The notes: a model not told the origin generated them from the sequence alone. DNA of 64,000 bases from Carposina sasakii (GCA_014607495.2 CP053163.1:9342716-9406715), one strand, 5' to 3'; counted from the first letter of the stretch, positions 1-12,956 are shown. Program-made: numbers and translations.

Positions 1-715
1 TACTTATGGTTTTGTATAGTTATAACATAAACATATAAAGAACAACGGACGTAATGCTGTCAATGCACAAATTGTAGCACCGTAATGGCGGCGCGTTGCG
101 CACGAATGCGTATTTTTCAGTAGGCGCCGAGCTTACTATGGTTTGTATGTGTGGGTGGATAACGCGTCAATACACATCCCTACTCCAAGGAATATCGTTA
201 CCGAGCTTACTATAAATGCTTCACTCTGTGTATTGACAACACTCTGTCCGTTATTCTTTATACGTTCATAAGTTAAACAAGTATATTGTAAAAGAAGTCT
301 ACCTAAATCCTAAAAGCAGATTATGACTCTAATATCGACGGGATATTTTCGTATCCTTTAACATGATTACCAGTATTATAATATTTGCACAGGGCCCGAG
401 CGAAATCAAATAAACCCGATCCGTTTCTTGTGATTGAAAACAAATAAAATTTCTTCTCTACCTAAAGTATTTGTGATGATACAAGTTGGTACAATATGTG
501 ATTTGATTAAGCATCTTTTTTTAGTTCAATATTTGTAATTTCTAGATGTTTTTGATCATTACTTATGGCTTTCTCACTACAAGTGACCATGACTATCTGC
601 CGGGAAGCCACTACTACTATTTGTAAAGGATTTACTTACTATCTTCATATTATTATCTTTATATTATTTACTATCTTCTTCCCGGGCATACTGTACAAGT
701 CAGTAGAGGGACAAG
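1..715. other. no recognisable feature
   Basis: AT-rich DNA with only short chance ORFs. Confidence 0.6.
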
Positions 716-720
716 AGGGT

Positions 721-884
721 CTTGGTGTTTTGTAGGCGATGGGCTGACCATCTGTCACTACTAACCGAACTTGTACCTCAAAATTGGTCAGAAGTGGCAC
801 CATGTGGTTCTATCGGCCCTTGGTGCTCTGCCTACCCCGTCAGAGATAAAGGCATGATTATATGTATGTATGTATGATTATATG
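721..884 (+). repeat. SINE family E with ATGT tail
   Basis: Carries GGCGATGGGCTGACC and CGGCCCTTGGTGCTCTGCC and ends in a (TATG)n tail. Other copies lie at 26859-26968, 37578-37680 and 50338-50513. Confidence 0.7.
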
Positions 885-897
885 TACTATCTTCACT

Positions 898-1071
898 TTA
901 CCAGAATACGTCAGCTGCATCTTCTACCGTGCATGTCATAAGAGTCGACTTCAGGTCTTCTCTCAGGTGACAAGCTAGCAACTTTTATCTAATCTTGTCC
1001 TTGCTAAATGTGACTGTGCGATTTCCTTCATAATCCTGCAGTTCTAGCTACAACATTTCGGGAACATAGTC
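898..1071 (+). repeat. SINE-like family D
   Basis: Diagnostic words are GTGCATGTC(G/A)TAAGAGTCGA and CAAGCTAGCAACTT, then a TCCTGCAGTTCTAGCT stretch. The family recurs at 9865-9962, 12351-12518, 15647-15798, 21832-21942, 37762-38440 (split) and 45285-45610 (split). Confidence 0.65.
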
Positions 1072-1149
1072 GTTTGTGTATGTATCTATTTATCTTTAGC
1101 TCTAAGTACTAAGGTAAGTAATTAGAAACTAAGAAAGTAAATTGTTACG

Positions 1150-1312
1150 GCGTTTTCGGTATAAACTTTATAAAGTGGTTTGCTGGGAGAAATCTCTTAT
1201 AGGGATAAGCACGCCTTTGTACATTGTAAATGTAAATAATTTTTCTGTATATAATGTTTGTGTACTATAAAGAATAGAATAGAACAGAACAGAACAGAAT
1301 AGAATGGAATAA
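1150..1312 (+). repeat. LINE/SINE 3' end with pentanucleotide tail
   Basis: Contains CTTTGTACATTGTAAATG and AATAAAG-like sequence, then an (AGAAT/AGAAC)n run at 1271-1311. It looks like a retroposon 3' UTR and tail. Confidence 0.5.
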
Positions 1313-1895
1313 ATCCTAGGAATCCTGTGAATACTGAGTAGTACCTACTCTAAATGTGAAACAGCTAAAACCTAGAAATTGTACGTGGTATTACTGCCAG
1401 TCACTGAATTAACTAACGTTTAACGGATACTAAAGCCAATTCGTAATTGATTACTAAATAAATTATTTCTATGTCATTATTTCAAAAAGGTACCTTTCAG
1501 AATCGCTGATGATAAGTGCCATTTGCCATATAGGATATAAGAAGTTAGGTAAATCGTTAAATGCTGAAGCTCAATAAAATTTAATGAACCATTCAGATCG
1601 GTCAGTAATGGAAGATTTTGTTAAACTGTATTTTAATTTCATTTAAAAAATAAAAGAATTATATAACACAGCTAGTAAGTATAATAATCCACAACTAACT
1701 TGGCGGCATAAACAAACCTATTGTTTATCGATAAATATCCGATTATTGCACATCCCTAGGGGCTTCGTTAATCAGAGCTCGTGTTAATATAGCAAATATT
1801 TATCTGAAGCACTAATGGAATTATTGGTGGCTTACCTGGGCGCAGTTCATTATGGGATGGACTGTAGGAAAACCGCACATTAAAGCATACGAACA

Positions 1896-1965
1896 CTAGT
1901 GGACGCCCCCGACTCCGTCCGCATGGACTGCAGAAACAACAAAATGTCGAAATTATCCTATTATA
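1896..1965 (-). mobile_element. Helitron 3' end fragment
   Basis: On the minus strand it ends in GTCCACTAG before T, after the hairpin-forming GACGGAGTCGGGGGC. Only about 70 bp remain. Confidence 0.6.
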
Positions 1966-1972
1966 ATAATAC

Positions 1973-2762
1973 TAGCTGTTGCCCGCGACTTCGTCCGCGT
2001 CAACAAACAGAATAAAATATTTTAAAGTACTTCTGCGTAAATTATATTTTTTGTTTTATTTTCTTGTGGCAGATTTTCTCCGCAACCCGATCTTGACAAC
2101 GCGACATATAATTGGCCGTGTGAAAAGCAGTCTTGACGTAAGTCAATTCCAACGTGTTCAAACGTTTGCCCCTGTGATTTATTAATTGTTACAGCAAAAG
2201 ATAACTTAACAGGGAATTGAATTCTTTTAAAATGTTGAATAACTTTTCCTAAGACGGTATTTTCATATCTCTCAAAATTTAGCTGGGCTGTTAAGGGTTC
2301 TGCATCAGGTTATCTAGACCTTCAATTTTATTACGTTATTAGAAAGTGCTTATCATGCTGAGCAACTTTTCCTAAGACGGTATTTTCATATCTCTCAAAG
2401 TTTAGCTGGGCTGCTAAGGGTTCTGCATCAGGCAGTCTAGACCTTCAATTTTTTTCTTTCATATCATTTCTACGTCATTTTATTCTTTCATACATATTTT
2501 TTGGATAACTTGAACCGTTTACGCAGCGCACGCAACGGAAGTCTCCAAAGTTGAATAATTTTCCCCGTTTTTTCCACATTTTCCTCTTATTCTTCGCCCC
2601 TATTGGTCGCACTGTGATGATATATAGCCTAAAGCCTTCCTCGATAAATGGACTATCCAACACAAAAAGAATTTTTTAATTCGACCCAGTAGTTCCGGAG
2701 ATTAGCGCGTTCAATCAAACAAACAAACAAACAAACTCTTCAGCTTTATAATATTATAATAT
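1973..2762 (-). mobile_element. Helitron remnant carrying helicase C-terminus
   Basis: On the minus strand it runs from AAGCTGAAGAG(TTTG)n at 2762 to a 3' end GACGAAGTCGCGGGCAACAG followed by CTAG at 1976-1973. It contains a helicase fragment (2232-2044) and a 123-bp tandem duplication (about 2231-2332 and 2354-2455). Confidence 0.8.
2044..2232 (-). pseudogene. Helitron helicase (Pif1-like) C-terminal fragment
   Basis: In one minus-strand frame the sequence reads [19 protein letters not shown] and, further on, [17 protein letters not shown]. These are the motif V- and VI-type segments of the SF1B helicase in Helitron Rep/Hel proteins. About 60 codons are open. The N-terminal helicase and Rep parts are missing, so this is a dead remnant. 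Confidence 0.88.
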
Positions 2763-3311
2763 ATAGTATCTATACATAGTATAAAATGAAGTTGCGAAGG
2801 GCGCCCAAAATGTGTTTGTTACCTAGGATCTCAAAAACTACTATATCAATAGCTATGCGGTTTTCAATAATGGAAAGAAGACATTCCAGGGATTCTATAG
2901 GTGTATAATTTAGGTGTACCTACTTAAGAAATTATTAGAGTAATCGTAACAGTTATCAGACGGACGGAAGAAAAACGAGCTTTTTGGAGGCTTGCATTGC
3001 GTGCGCTGCTGAAATAACTCAAAATACAGAATAACAATGTATGGGGGAATTATTCTTCTCAAAAAGTTCTATAAAAAAGTCTGCGATAGCATATGTCTAT
3101 CCTTTAAGGTTTAGCCACAATAACGATTTTAGTGGTGTTCAAGTTTAATTTACGAAATATCTTATTTTTCAATTACTCGATGTTCCTACCGACATAGACC
3201 AATAAACATAAAACAAAATGCATATCAAATTAAAGCTGATGAAATGAGGATTCCGAATATATACATATCATAACACTTTTATGTTAATATTAATACACAA
3301 GATGCATTTAT

Positions 3312-3500
3312 AATGCCGAGGGCAGAGATGGCGGCGGCGGCGGCTGCGTTCCGTCGTTGTGTCAGTCGGTCGGTCCGCATAGCACGACAGTGGCGGCGAG
3401 TGGCGGCGCGCGGCGGCGGCGACGGCGGTGGTGGGGATGGGCTCATGTTGAGGTGCGCGACCCGAACGGGCAGACACGTGAGGGCAGACAACGTTGATGG
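3312..3500. other. CGG-rich, CpG-dense block
   Basis: Repeated GGCGGCGGC-type words in a strongly GC-rich 190 bp within AT-rich DNA. All three plus or minus frames look open simply because of composition. It could be a promoter/5' UTR island or an imported repeat; no gene is recognised beside it. Confidence 0.4.
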
Positions 3501-3540
3501 TTGTGTCGAATTATAAACTACAGCTGTAAAAGTCGAATAT

Positions 3541-3570
3541 CCGAGCGAAGCCGGAACCGCGGGCTGCTAG
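3541..3570 (+). mobile_element. Helitron 3' end scrap
   Basis: CCGAGCGAAGCCGGAACCGC followed by GGGCTGCTAG has the GC hairpin and terminal CTAG of a Helitron 3' end. The next element starts immediately. Confidence 0.5.
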
Positions 3571-3769
3571 TAGATTATAAACGCGAAAGTTTGTGAGTAT
3601 GGATGGATGGATGTTTGTTACTCTTTCACGTAAAAACGGCTCGAGCGATTTTAATAAAATTTGGTATGGAGTTAGCTGACACCCTGGATTAACACATAGG
3701 TTACTTTTTATCCCGGATAATTTTGACATTTTGTTTTTTCTAGTCCACGCGAACGAAGTCGCTGGCTAG
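3571..3769 (+). mobile_element. short non-autonomous Helitron, near complete
   Basis: Begins near ATTATAAACGCGAAAGTTTG, carries the family body (GAGTTAGCTGACACCCTGGA) and ends in GAAGTCGCTGGCTAG followed by T. Confidence 0.75.
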
Positions 3770-3771
3770 TC

Positions 3772-3947
3772 CGAAAAAAAATATTTTCCCGGGAAAATGA
3801 ATTGTAGCCTATGTGTTATTTTGATATGTGAGCTATATAATTGTGATGTTTCATCAAAATCCATTCAATAATTTTTGTGTAAAAAAGCAACAATCATACT
3901 TAGTATATACATCCTCACAAACTTTCGCGTTTATAATATTAGTGGGA
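3772..3947 (-). mobile_element. Helitron fragment, reverse
   Basis: On the minus strand it starts near TCCCACTAATATTATAAACG and runs into a different body, with the 3' end missing. Confidence 0.6.
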
Positions 3948-3949
3948 TA

Positions 3950-6900
3950 TCCTAGTCCAAACACTGTTTTTCATTGTTCTTTCCATATTTAAAACTGAAA
4001 AATTACTAACCATAGAGTATACATATACTATAGAGCGGCAGTATCTCTTTGTAGCGTAAGCGATTTTAAAATATTTAAATAACATGTATATAAAAATATA
4101 TATATCAAAATCCGAGCTATGTCTTGAGACAAAAAAACTTTATTGACTCCACTGTACTTGTACTCGTTATACTCTTATCTATTTATAAATACTAGTGTCC
4201 TAAAAAAAGTTTCATAGTAGAAACCCTTCTAGTAGAAAAATGAGCTAGATGTGCAGTGAATCGATAGCAATATTGCATTTTATATACTTATTTACAATAC
4301 CCGAGTTTTCTCACTTAAGTTTATTTTTAAATTAACACTGCATAATACTCACTAAAGTTTGTAGTTCAGATTCTAAACTATCACAGAGTTAGGTAAGATT
4401 CTCAACTTAACTAAGTACAATACGAGTACTTGCTGAGTACGGTCTAAGCTCTGATACTGCTGTGTCACGTTTGATACTAACATTTTGAACCCTTGAAACG
4501 GGGGTATTATAAGTTTTATCTGTAATTTTTAAGGGAACAATAGTATTGAATATGTAGTCACGTAAAATTTTAGAAAAATAATATGAAAATTTTTCTAGCA
4601 AGCTCATAGTTGATTTATATTATACCAGTATAGTAATTGAAACATTCGATTGTTTTCATGAATAAAAAAAAAACACCAAAGTTGTTCCTTTTAAAAGTTT
4701 AAAAATACGCCGCCATTTTCAGTAAAATTTGCGAAACAAAAGTTAGAAGATATAAAAAAATACTTGACTCGCAAAAAAAAGATGTTTAGATCTCACACAT
4801 CATCAATTTATGGAATATCACTTGCGATCTCATAAGCAGGTAGCAATACCATAAGCACTGCTGCTTCAAATTTAATGAGATTCCAGGAAGCATCATTTGG
4901 GGACGAAGCGAGATCCCACGAATCAGTATTCTCGTCTCGTTGGAGTACGATTGCTTTGATTACTTGAGGTACTGGTTTTTTTATACTCTCAGTTCACAGT
5001 GTAGACAGTTTGAAGTATGTCTGTTTATACGTGAGAGTGAACTTGTGTTGGTTCTTGAAGACAAAAAAAAAAAGTTATAGAAACGATTACAAACAATAAA
5101 AAAAAAACATAATAATCATTAAATCATTAACATGGATTTACATACGTTTTATGTATTTGAATTGCTTTTCGGAATCTGATTATTTAATAATAATTATAAG
5201 CTTAAACTTTTAAGTATTTTGAACTCTCATAATGTTAAAACCACTTAATAGAAAAAGTTATACAACGTGAAAAAAATAAACCTACCCATACAAATTTAGA
5301 AAACTTGTTTATTGCACTTATAATTTTTGCACATGCGCGAACATTATGCTATTAGAGCTTTTTCTACTAGTTAACCTATTTCATTTTATTTACTTTCATT
5401 TGACTAGATATTTTTACTTTTTGATTAGATATTTTTGAGTACATCGCACATCGTTTTAATTATCGTATTTAATAGAGTTCTACCACCGCATATTCTAGAC
5501 TGTGTGTTTACGATCCCCTCTAGCAGGTTTATGCGTTCTTACTTCAATTATTACGTACTGCCGCGATTCTTTACTGCGGTGATCCGATTGAATTGTGCTT
5601 ACGTTACGGAATTGTAACAGTAAGGACAGTAAAAAGGTTTTATGGATATCTAAGTGCCTTCCTGCGTTTTGGTTTCAGGATATTTCAAAGTTATAGTCTA
5701 CGCAAGTTAAGCAATCAGGCACATTATATCTTGATTGTTTCACCCATAAATTGGTGTTAGTTTTGTCGATTTTTCTCAGCTATCACAGAACATAGGGAAG
5801 CGATGTTTGACAATCGAATTCTTCATTATATTCAATCCAAGGTATTCTTACCTGAGATTCTGCGCGGAATATTCTAGATTTCTAACAAACCTAGGTACCA
5901 CCAACTTCGACATAAATCGCAATTCAAAATAGAGCACTAAACGCAAAACTGTGCCAAGAAAGCTTTCGCCGCAAGCATTCGAAACATGTTTTAAATCGTC
6001 CCTGGGAGATATGCCATCAGCATTCAAATATAGACTCTTCGCTACGGCTATAATGTTCTGATTTCTATATCTAGTTATAATAACTTTGTCATTGACGTGG
6101 ACTCGCCTAGAATGTTCTGTATTTATGTACTCGTGACTTTGAGAGATTGAATTTTATTGCAAGCTAGGTTTTTTGTTTGTGATAGTAAATAAATTGGGTT
6201 GGAATGGAGTACTTTTTTAAAGTTATTGTACTATCTTTTGTATCTCATGTACTTATTGAATGTAATGTCTGGGTCAAGGAAGCTAATTTAAATTATGTTT
6301 TTCAGGATAAAGTAACATCGTTTTGCGATGGAGTTTAAACAAGTTCATGATTGTAACATTTGTATCCATTTAAAGATTACATCGATATTTAAAGAATATA
6401 GCATGATAATTAACGTAAACACGAAACTAAATCATATTGTGATATCTGGGTGCTTAAACTATAACATCGTTTTGTATTGACGCTGTCGTTATATTTCCAC
6501 CAATAGCGGTAAAAATTTATCGCGGTTTTTTTTAATCAAACTCGGTAATGTTATGAGCCTTCCTACTAGAGGAACTATTTAAATGTCAAACTTCTTACGA
6601 TAGAGAAATATTGTCTATGCCCACTATTTTTCTATATTTCTACTTTAAAATTTACTACAGTCGTTAAGGTTATTACAATACCTATCTGTGTGTGGACACA
6701 AACTGTACGGATTATTTCAAGAGCAAAATGTGATCTCTCCGTTGTCCCACACTATCACACCCAAGAGGATAGATATAGAGAATCCCCGCTCTCCAATTTA
6801 TACGTCGCGTTCCTATCGGGCCACAAAAAGCCAATTCGGAATCGAGTTTTCTCCACCATCAAGTTTTCGACCTGCGTCTCCCTCGAGAGGACGTCTATTC

Positions 6901-7427
6901 TAAACAAATTTATGTCAATACACATAACTTACTGTTTCGTCCGAAGTCGCAAGTTATTTGAAGCGCTATTACCTGAGATTGTAGGTTGTTTTCGGTGTAT
7001 TTCGGAGGTAGTTCTGACAAGTCCCTGCGGTCACCGCCGAGGGAGCCCGCAAGTTGACTTGTTTATTGTCAAGAATAGCTTAAACATTTGCTTTGTGACT
7101 ATGACAAGTTTAAAATAGTACAGGAAATACAATTTACATTTTGATACGTTTCATTTGTGTACAAAAGGAATATTTCAAGGTATTCTTTGAAATTTAGCTG
7201 GGTTTGAAACCAAAGTTGAAATATAGTTCATGATGTTCATATAGGTTCTATTCTATATTTTCATAAGAGTACTTACTAAATATAGGTATATGACGTATTT
7301 CTTCATTTAATTACTTAAAGACGATATATCATACAATGTAATTCATTATAAACTACATGTTTCATCATTATAATAATACCAATTACATGAACAAAAATAT
7401 AAATTTCATGACAATGGTCAAAAATAT

Positions 7428-7429
<2 letters not shown>
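3950..7429. other. anonymous AT-rich DNA
   Basis: I see no gene or repeat I can name. A GC-moderate stretch at 6690-7080 stays open in two plus frames but has no family similarity. Confidence 0.55.
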
Positions 7430-7507
<78 letters not shown>

Positions 7508-7727
7508 TTCACAACACATTGACCTAGTCCCACACTAAGATCCCTAAGGTCTTGTGTCGTGGGTACTAAGCAACGGTATATAAATACATAGATAACTATA
7601 TAAACATCCATGACTCGGAAACAAACATCGATATTCATCACATAAATGTTTGCACCTACCGGGATTCGAACCCAGGACCTATGGCGTCGCAGGCAGGGTC
7701 ACTACCAACTACACCAATCGGCCGTAT
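7430..7727 (-). mobile_element. tRNA-like SINE with 72-nt poly(A) tail
   Basis: On the minus strand it starts CGGCCGATTGGTGTAG with an A-box-like GGTGTAGTTGG and a B-box GGTTCGAATCC, then a body GTTTCCGAGTCATGGATG, and ends in 72 uninterrupted A's (T at 7430-7501). A second copy lies at 38082-38310. The tRNA-like part cannot be a functional tRNA because it continues into the SINE body. Confidence 0.85.
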
Positions 7728-8660
7728 ATAATAAGTAATAGTGGTTCCAAATGTCACATACCTTACTATACTTCATATACCTAGTTCTATATATTAGGGG
7801 TATTTCTAAATGACTAAAAGCAGATAAAGAAACAAAGGAAACAGTAGCAAGGAAGGAAGAACCACACGAGTAAAACTTGCAAAAACTACTAATTCTAGTC
7901 CAAAACTAGTGCAGCAGTGGCAACTTATCCAACTTTCAAAAACAACAGTTAGCATTTAATTTATCTCGAGAATTTTTTAAAAGCTCTGGAAAGGATTAAA
8001 CTGAGCCGTTCTCGTTGAAAGTTGGTAAACGATCGAGTCCAGAATGTTCTTTTGGCCCTCCTTCACCTTAACGCGGTGCACTAAAATTTTATACCTCAGT
8101 AGCCGCATTTTTATACCAAAGAGTAGGATTTACAATTAACAGAAAAGACACTCGGTTGTTGAAAAATACCTATATAATTTAATGTGATCAAGTCACCCCC
8201 CAATTGAAAAAATATTATCCCAATTAATTCCATTCCTACTACATAATATTATAAAAGCAGAAATATGTAACTTTGTTTATTTTTTTCTTTCCTCTTCACA
8301 CTTTATTTAGTCAACTAATCTTCTTAAAATGCATACATACAGTTGGAAGTATGCAAAAGAACATAGACTACATTCTGTAGCCCTATCGGATCATATACCT
8401 AAATGATGTTAGCATGGGTTTTCTACTTTTGATCTGCCGTTAGTAAAACCACCCGTAATTTAAGAGCGGGTATACTGCTAGAAAGAATCCAGATTTCACC
8501 CGCACGCTTCACAACCCCCGCACTTATTCGAAGCATCGAGTACATCGAATACGATGACGATATATTTTGCACAAGCACTGTATACGTAAAAAGGTCAAAT
8601 AAAAATGCTAAGTTGAGCGTATGTAGGTTCTTGGAACACAAAATAAATAATTTTAGTGAT

Positions 8661-8802
8661 TCTGCTAATATTATAAACGCGAAAGTTTGTAAGTATGGAT
8701 TAATGGATGGATTATTACTCTTTCACGTAAAAACGGCGCAGACAATTTTAATATAATTTGGTATGGAGTTAGCTGACGCTCTGGAATAACACATAGGCTT
8801 TT
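8661..8802 (+). mobile_element. Helitron 5' part
   Basis: Starts TCTGCTAATATTATAAACGC and carries the body to AATAACACATAGGC; the 3' part is replaced by the block at 8803. Confidence 0.72.
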
Positions 8803-9072
8803 TTTTCTTATAAGTGGCGCATGCTGGGGAGGCAACACCGGCGCGGGCGGCTAACTGTGCAGAGAGGTGAGTTACCCCCGGCGTTATGACATTTTACACT
8901 TCTACCCTGGAGCAAAGGTTTCGCTCATGCGCTGTTCCCTCTTAGCCAGCCAATGAAGGCAATCTAAGAGTCGAGGACCAAAGATGGTAAAGTAGCCCTC
9001 TGAACTCGGGTCCATGGTGACGCCAATCACCAACAGCTTGGCCAGAAAGAGATTATTAAAATATTATTATTA
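8803..9072 (+). repeat. probable LINE 3' UTR piece
   Basis: A GC-richer 270-bp block inside AT-rich DNA, ending in CAGAAAGAGATTATT plus ATTATTATT, a common LINE tail form. No ORF is visible. It interrupts a Helitron at 8802. Confidence 0.4.
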
Positions 9073-9485
9073 GGTTACTTGGTTATTTATTTCGAATTAA
9101 AATTTTTACATGCAAATAATTGAAAGATGGAATTTTGTAGTATGCTTAACACAAAGTTTCTTTTTTATACACAGATAAGCTATACCTACATGGAATCGGT
9201 CTTGACAGGCTACAACTTTTAAGATTTTTCGTTATAATTAGAGCGCTCATATGTAAATACAAACGTAGGTTATCAATATTAACTACACCTGTAATGGCAA
9301 TTCTGTACCACATCCCATCTTTGCCAAGATAATATCGAAGGTGTAGGTATGTACTGTTTTTAATAGGCCATTTTGAGCTCTAAATAGCCCAGAGCTATGA
9401 AGCGTCTTCATTCTGGTATTAAAGTGGATAGTTTGAATAATTTATACTATTAAGATACGTTCAATGCTTCTCTGTATACCTTGTA

Positions 9486-9760
9486 TACAGAGAAGCCGCG
9501 TGGTGCCGGCAGAGTACAGTTTGTACCACCCCAAGCTTGCCCGTGAGTATCGTACGAGGCGATTAAGGGTTTTCCGGGAGGTGGGCAGCAGCGCGTCCCG
9601 TACTGACAAAATAGTACGAAAATTACACTGCGGTCACCAACCCGCCTGCCCAGCGTGGTGACTATGGGCAAAACCCCCCTGTGGCAGTAGCCTTGTGGCG
9701 TGCTCTGGGGGAGGCCTACGTCCAGCAGTGGACTGCAATACGCTGATGATGAATGAATGA
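9486..9760 (+). mobile_element. SINE family C, complete copy
   Basis: A 275-bp element containing GCCGCGTGGTGCCGGCAGAG near its start and ending in the RTE-like 3' end (GGAGGCCTACGTCCAGCAGT) and a GATGAATGA tail. It is flanked by a perfect 10-bp duplication ATACCTTGTA (9476-9485 and 9761-9770). The left flank folds into a 12-bp hairpin (9467-9495). Confidence 0.85.
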
Positions 9761-9864
9761 ATACCTTGTAGACAATATTGTACACTTAGGTTATCTTGCT
9801 GAAGAACGTGAGGTTTATATATTTTACTATAGGGACTTTAGTGTTGATATCCGTATCAAGCTTC

Positions 9865-9962
9865 ACTAGAGTGCATCAGCTTCATCTGTAAGAGTCGACT
9901 AAATAACTTGAGCATTATCCCTGGTGATAAGCTAGCAACTTGCCACTGATGTTAATACCTAC
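9865..9962 (+). repeat. SINE-like family D, partial
   Basis: Shares TAAGAGTCGACTAA and GATAAGCTAGCAACTTG with the other copies. Confidence 0.6.
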
Positions 9963-12350
9963 AGCTGCCCACCTAGCATGACCACGCATCGTGGATATTC
10001 ATAGAAAACAGAACAAAGTAGAATAGTGATCTAGTACGTAGTTTTCTGTCAGGAAGATGATTTGCAGCACCTATTTATTTACACGCATAAACGCGCTCGT
10101 TCAGTGGCAACCAGGAAGCCGATCCGTAACGTGCGTATTAATATTGAAATAAATCTAATCAAAATACCGGAATTATACCGAATTGTGCCATAAAATTATG
10201 TGACAATAATAGTCGGAATAGTAACAGAAAAATAAATAATATTACGTTTCAAAAGTAAGTAAAAATATCCTATTGATCAATTTTTTAAAGTTCTATGCAC
10301 GGAACATTCAGAGTTCTAGTTATGCTGGTAACTGATTTCATATTACAGCATTTGTCTTTGTCTAGCATATGTTAATTACAGAGTATCTCACTCTTTCTAT
10401 TAGATGGCACGTGTAAGGAGAGATGCGAAAAAAATTATCGGTTCCGCTTAATTAAATTCGGTACTATTTAATTAAGTTTACTGTTGACTTATCGTAAACA
10501 AAGAATGCAAATTAATAATGTACTATTACATATGTACCTATTATCTATTAAAGTTTACTACCTATATCTGATGATGATGATGCTGTTATGATGACCAGGG
10601 AAGGAGTAGCTGGATCTTAGTAAACATTTATAATAGTTATAAATATCCCATTTGAATTTTTCATTTGAACAGAGACTCTCTGGTCATCATCAGACGCTTG
10701 AAACTCTGTAGGTATCTAGAAAGGTAGTTAATTTTACTCTTATATGTAGTTATTACCTACATTCAAACTATCTCCCCCGACTACATTTAATTACTATTTA
10801 CTAGCAAAAAGCCTTTGATTTTTTAAAAGTAAAAAATTGTATTATTATTAAATAAATTAAATAGTATATACATTATATTGTGTTTTATTTGTTTTTATAT
10901 TTGTAAACTCTAACGATGAGGTAATCCTTCAAGTGTATACGAGTTATCGATATAATTATCGATATGGGTACATCACTTATATTTTACGCATGTGACGTCA
11001 CACTTCTTGGACCTTGACAGAAAGTTTTGCTTAGAAAATAGCAATCATGCGAAGTCTGTTCTGAGTGGTCTATGTGGATATCGTATTATACGTTATCGTA
11101 TCGTCTCTATAAAAAATTCAACATGGCGGCTATATTTATCGTATTTTGACAGGCTAAATGACGATAAATCGGTTTATAATATCGTGTATCGCATGTCATG
11201 CTACTAGAGCTGTCTTCATTATGCTAAATGTAGCTATGTAATCTCCTTTATAATCCTGAATGCCATAGATTACTTACTAAGTTAGTCTTTAAGCCCTGAA
11301 TCGGTATTGGACATAATACGTGAACACACTGTATTTTATAGGTAATGTTCCCTTCTGTGTTTCTGCAAGGTATCGGTTTCATTGTAACGGATATAACGTT
11401 TAAGTGTACCGTGTGTTGGATATAAATAACAATTTGTCTTTATGTCTTAGAATATAGAGGTAAAGGCTTACCTTAGACTAAGCGTATCTTTGCAAAACAT
11501 TGATTTAAGTAAGATACGAGTACCTAAGCTCCACAATTTGTACACCCACTTTTCACCAGTTAGCTTATTAAGTCCCAAGTGGTAAGGGGTGAGCCTACTG
11601 ACGCTTTTCGGATATTAATGATTCCAACCAAAATAATACTAGTCTTGACATATATATAATATGTACGAGAAAAAGCTAGAAAATTCCGTACATGCATTTA
11701 AAATTAGTCGATAAATCCCCGAGCGCAGCGTCCCAATACAAAATCCGCGTACTAGCTACCAGCATCGCATAAATATAAAGAGGTCTCGTACTCCGTCCAG
11801 TCGTCACGTCGGCCATTACCCGTGCTGTGCTTGATAGCGCTTGATTTATGTGCTGAAAGACGCCGACTGTTTCATTGTGGCCAGTGAAAGGGCTGGAGAT
11901 TAGCGCTTTTACGCTGCAGCGGATATTAATGGCGATGTTTTTAATATCGAAAAAAATTATACATGTTATTTGGAAAATAGTAGTTATTTTGGTTTATAAA
12001 ATACTATCGGACGCCCACAACTTCGTCGGCGAAAACTTTAGTATACATTTCCTTTTCCGTCCCTGAGGGAATTTCGTGAATAAAAGTAGCCATCATTCCT
12101 TTGACGTAGGTACAACTAGTGGCTGTTCTGATATAAAAAGGTAGTAAACCTGTGAATGATAGGTTCTTACTGCGGTGCTAACCCATACCATCGTAATCGG
12201 TGACGCGATGCTTCATGTGCGTTCTGTGGGGCAAGTCATAGACTCTCTTACTGGAGAAAATGTGTCGGTGACCTCAATCGCTATAAGTCCACCATTTCTG
12301 TCAAGAAATAATTTTAACTTTGTCCTCGGCGCCAGACCTGAGCAACTACC
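9963..12350. other. anonymous DNA, possible core promoter
   Basis: Nothing coding is recognised. At 11771 ATAAATATAAAG is followed about 30 bp later by CCAGTCGTC, a TATA plus initiator-like arrangement, but no downstream ORF supports it. Confidence 0.45.
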
Positions 12351-12518
12351 ATACTAATGCATTACCTTCTGTGCATGTCGTAAGAGTCGACTAAGGTACT
12401 CAGGGATTCTCTCAGGCGATAAGTTAGCAACACTGATCATTTACCTACATCTATGAAATGCTAAACGCGGCTGTGGGATTTTATAAGCCTGCAGTTCTAT
12501 CTGCCCCTTTCAGGAACA
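12351..12518 (+). repeat. SINE-like family D
   Basis: A clear copy from the GTGCATGTCGTAAGAGTCGA block to GCAGTTCTATCTGCC. It abuts the truncated MITE at 12525. Confidence 0.65.
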
Positions 12519-12524
12519 CGCCCT

Positions 12525-12756
12525 AAAAGCTACGTAAATAGTCCACTGTAGAGAATCTATCCACAAAATTTGACACTCGAAATCACATGTTTATTTTTCC
12601 CGATAGTATGGAGAATTTTTCAATATCTCAGGAATTTTCTTACAACCTTGAAAAACAAACATGTGATTTCGAGTCTCAAATTTTGTGGATAGGTTCTCTA
12701 CAGTGGGCTATTTACGTAGCTTTTCGCTTAACATACACTTTTTGTTACACCCTGTA
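12525..12756. mobile_element. MITE family Y, left end lost
   Basis: Starts inside the left arm at AAAAGCTACGTAAATAG and keeps the loop and complete right arm to ACACCCTGTA. Confidence 0.8.
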
Positions 12757-12956
12757 TTGTATACCTTTTTTTTAATTTATTTAACGTTTTAATGAATACA
12801 TTAATAACACAATTTGTCACTCACGTAGTCCTTATTGGTCTGTCTGGAGTGGCGAGATCGTTCCGTTTACATAATACTTTTAAATTAAATGTAAGTTATT
12901 TCTAGGTGACTGTACAAAGTATCTTATTAATTATAGTTATAAACCTATATTATGAT

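Noticed and set aside
6976..7062. Short inverted words around ACAAGTC / GACTTGT
   Set aside because: Arms are only 7 bp with a long gap; not above chance.
6690..7118. 142-codon open stretch on the plus strand
   Set aside because: It has no ATG until late, no recognisable motif, and another frame is open over the same DNA.
7315..7641. 108-codon ORF with a long poly-Lys run
   Set aside because: It is a translation of the SINE poly(A) tail.
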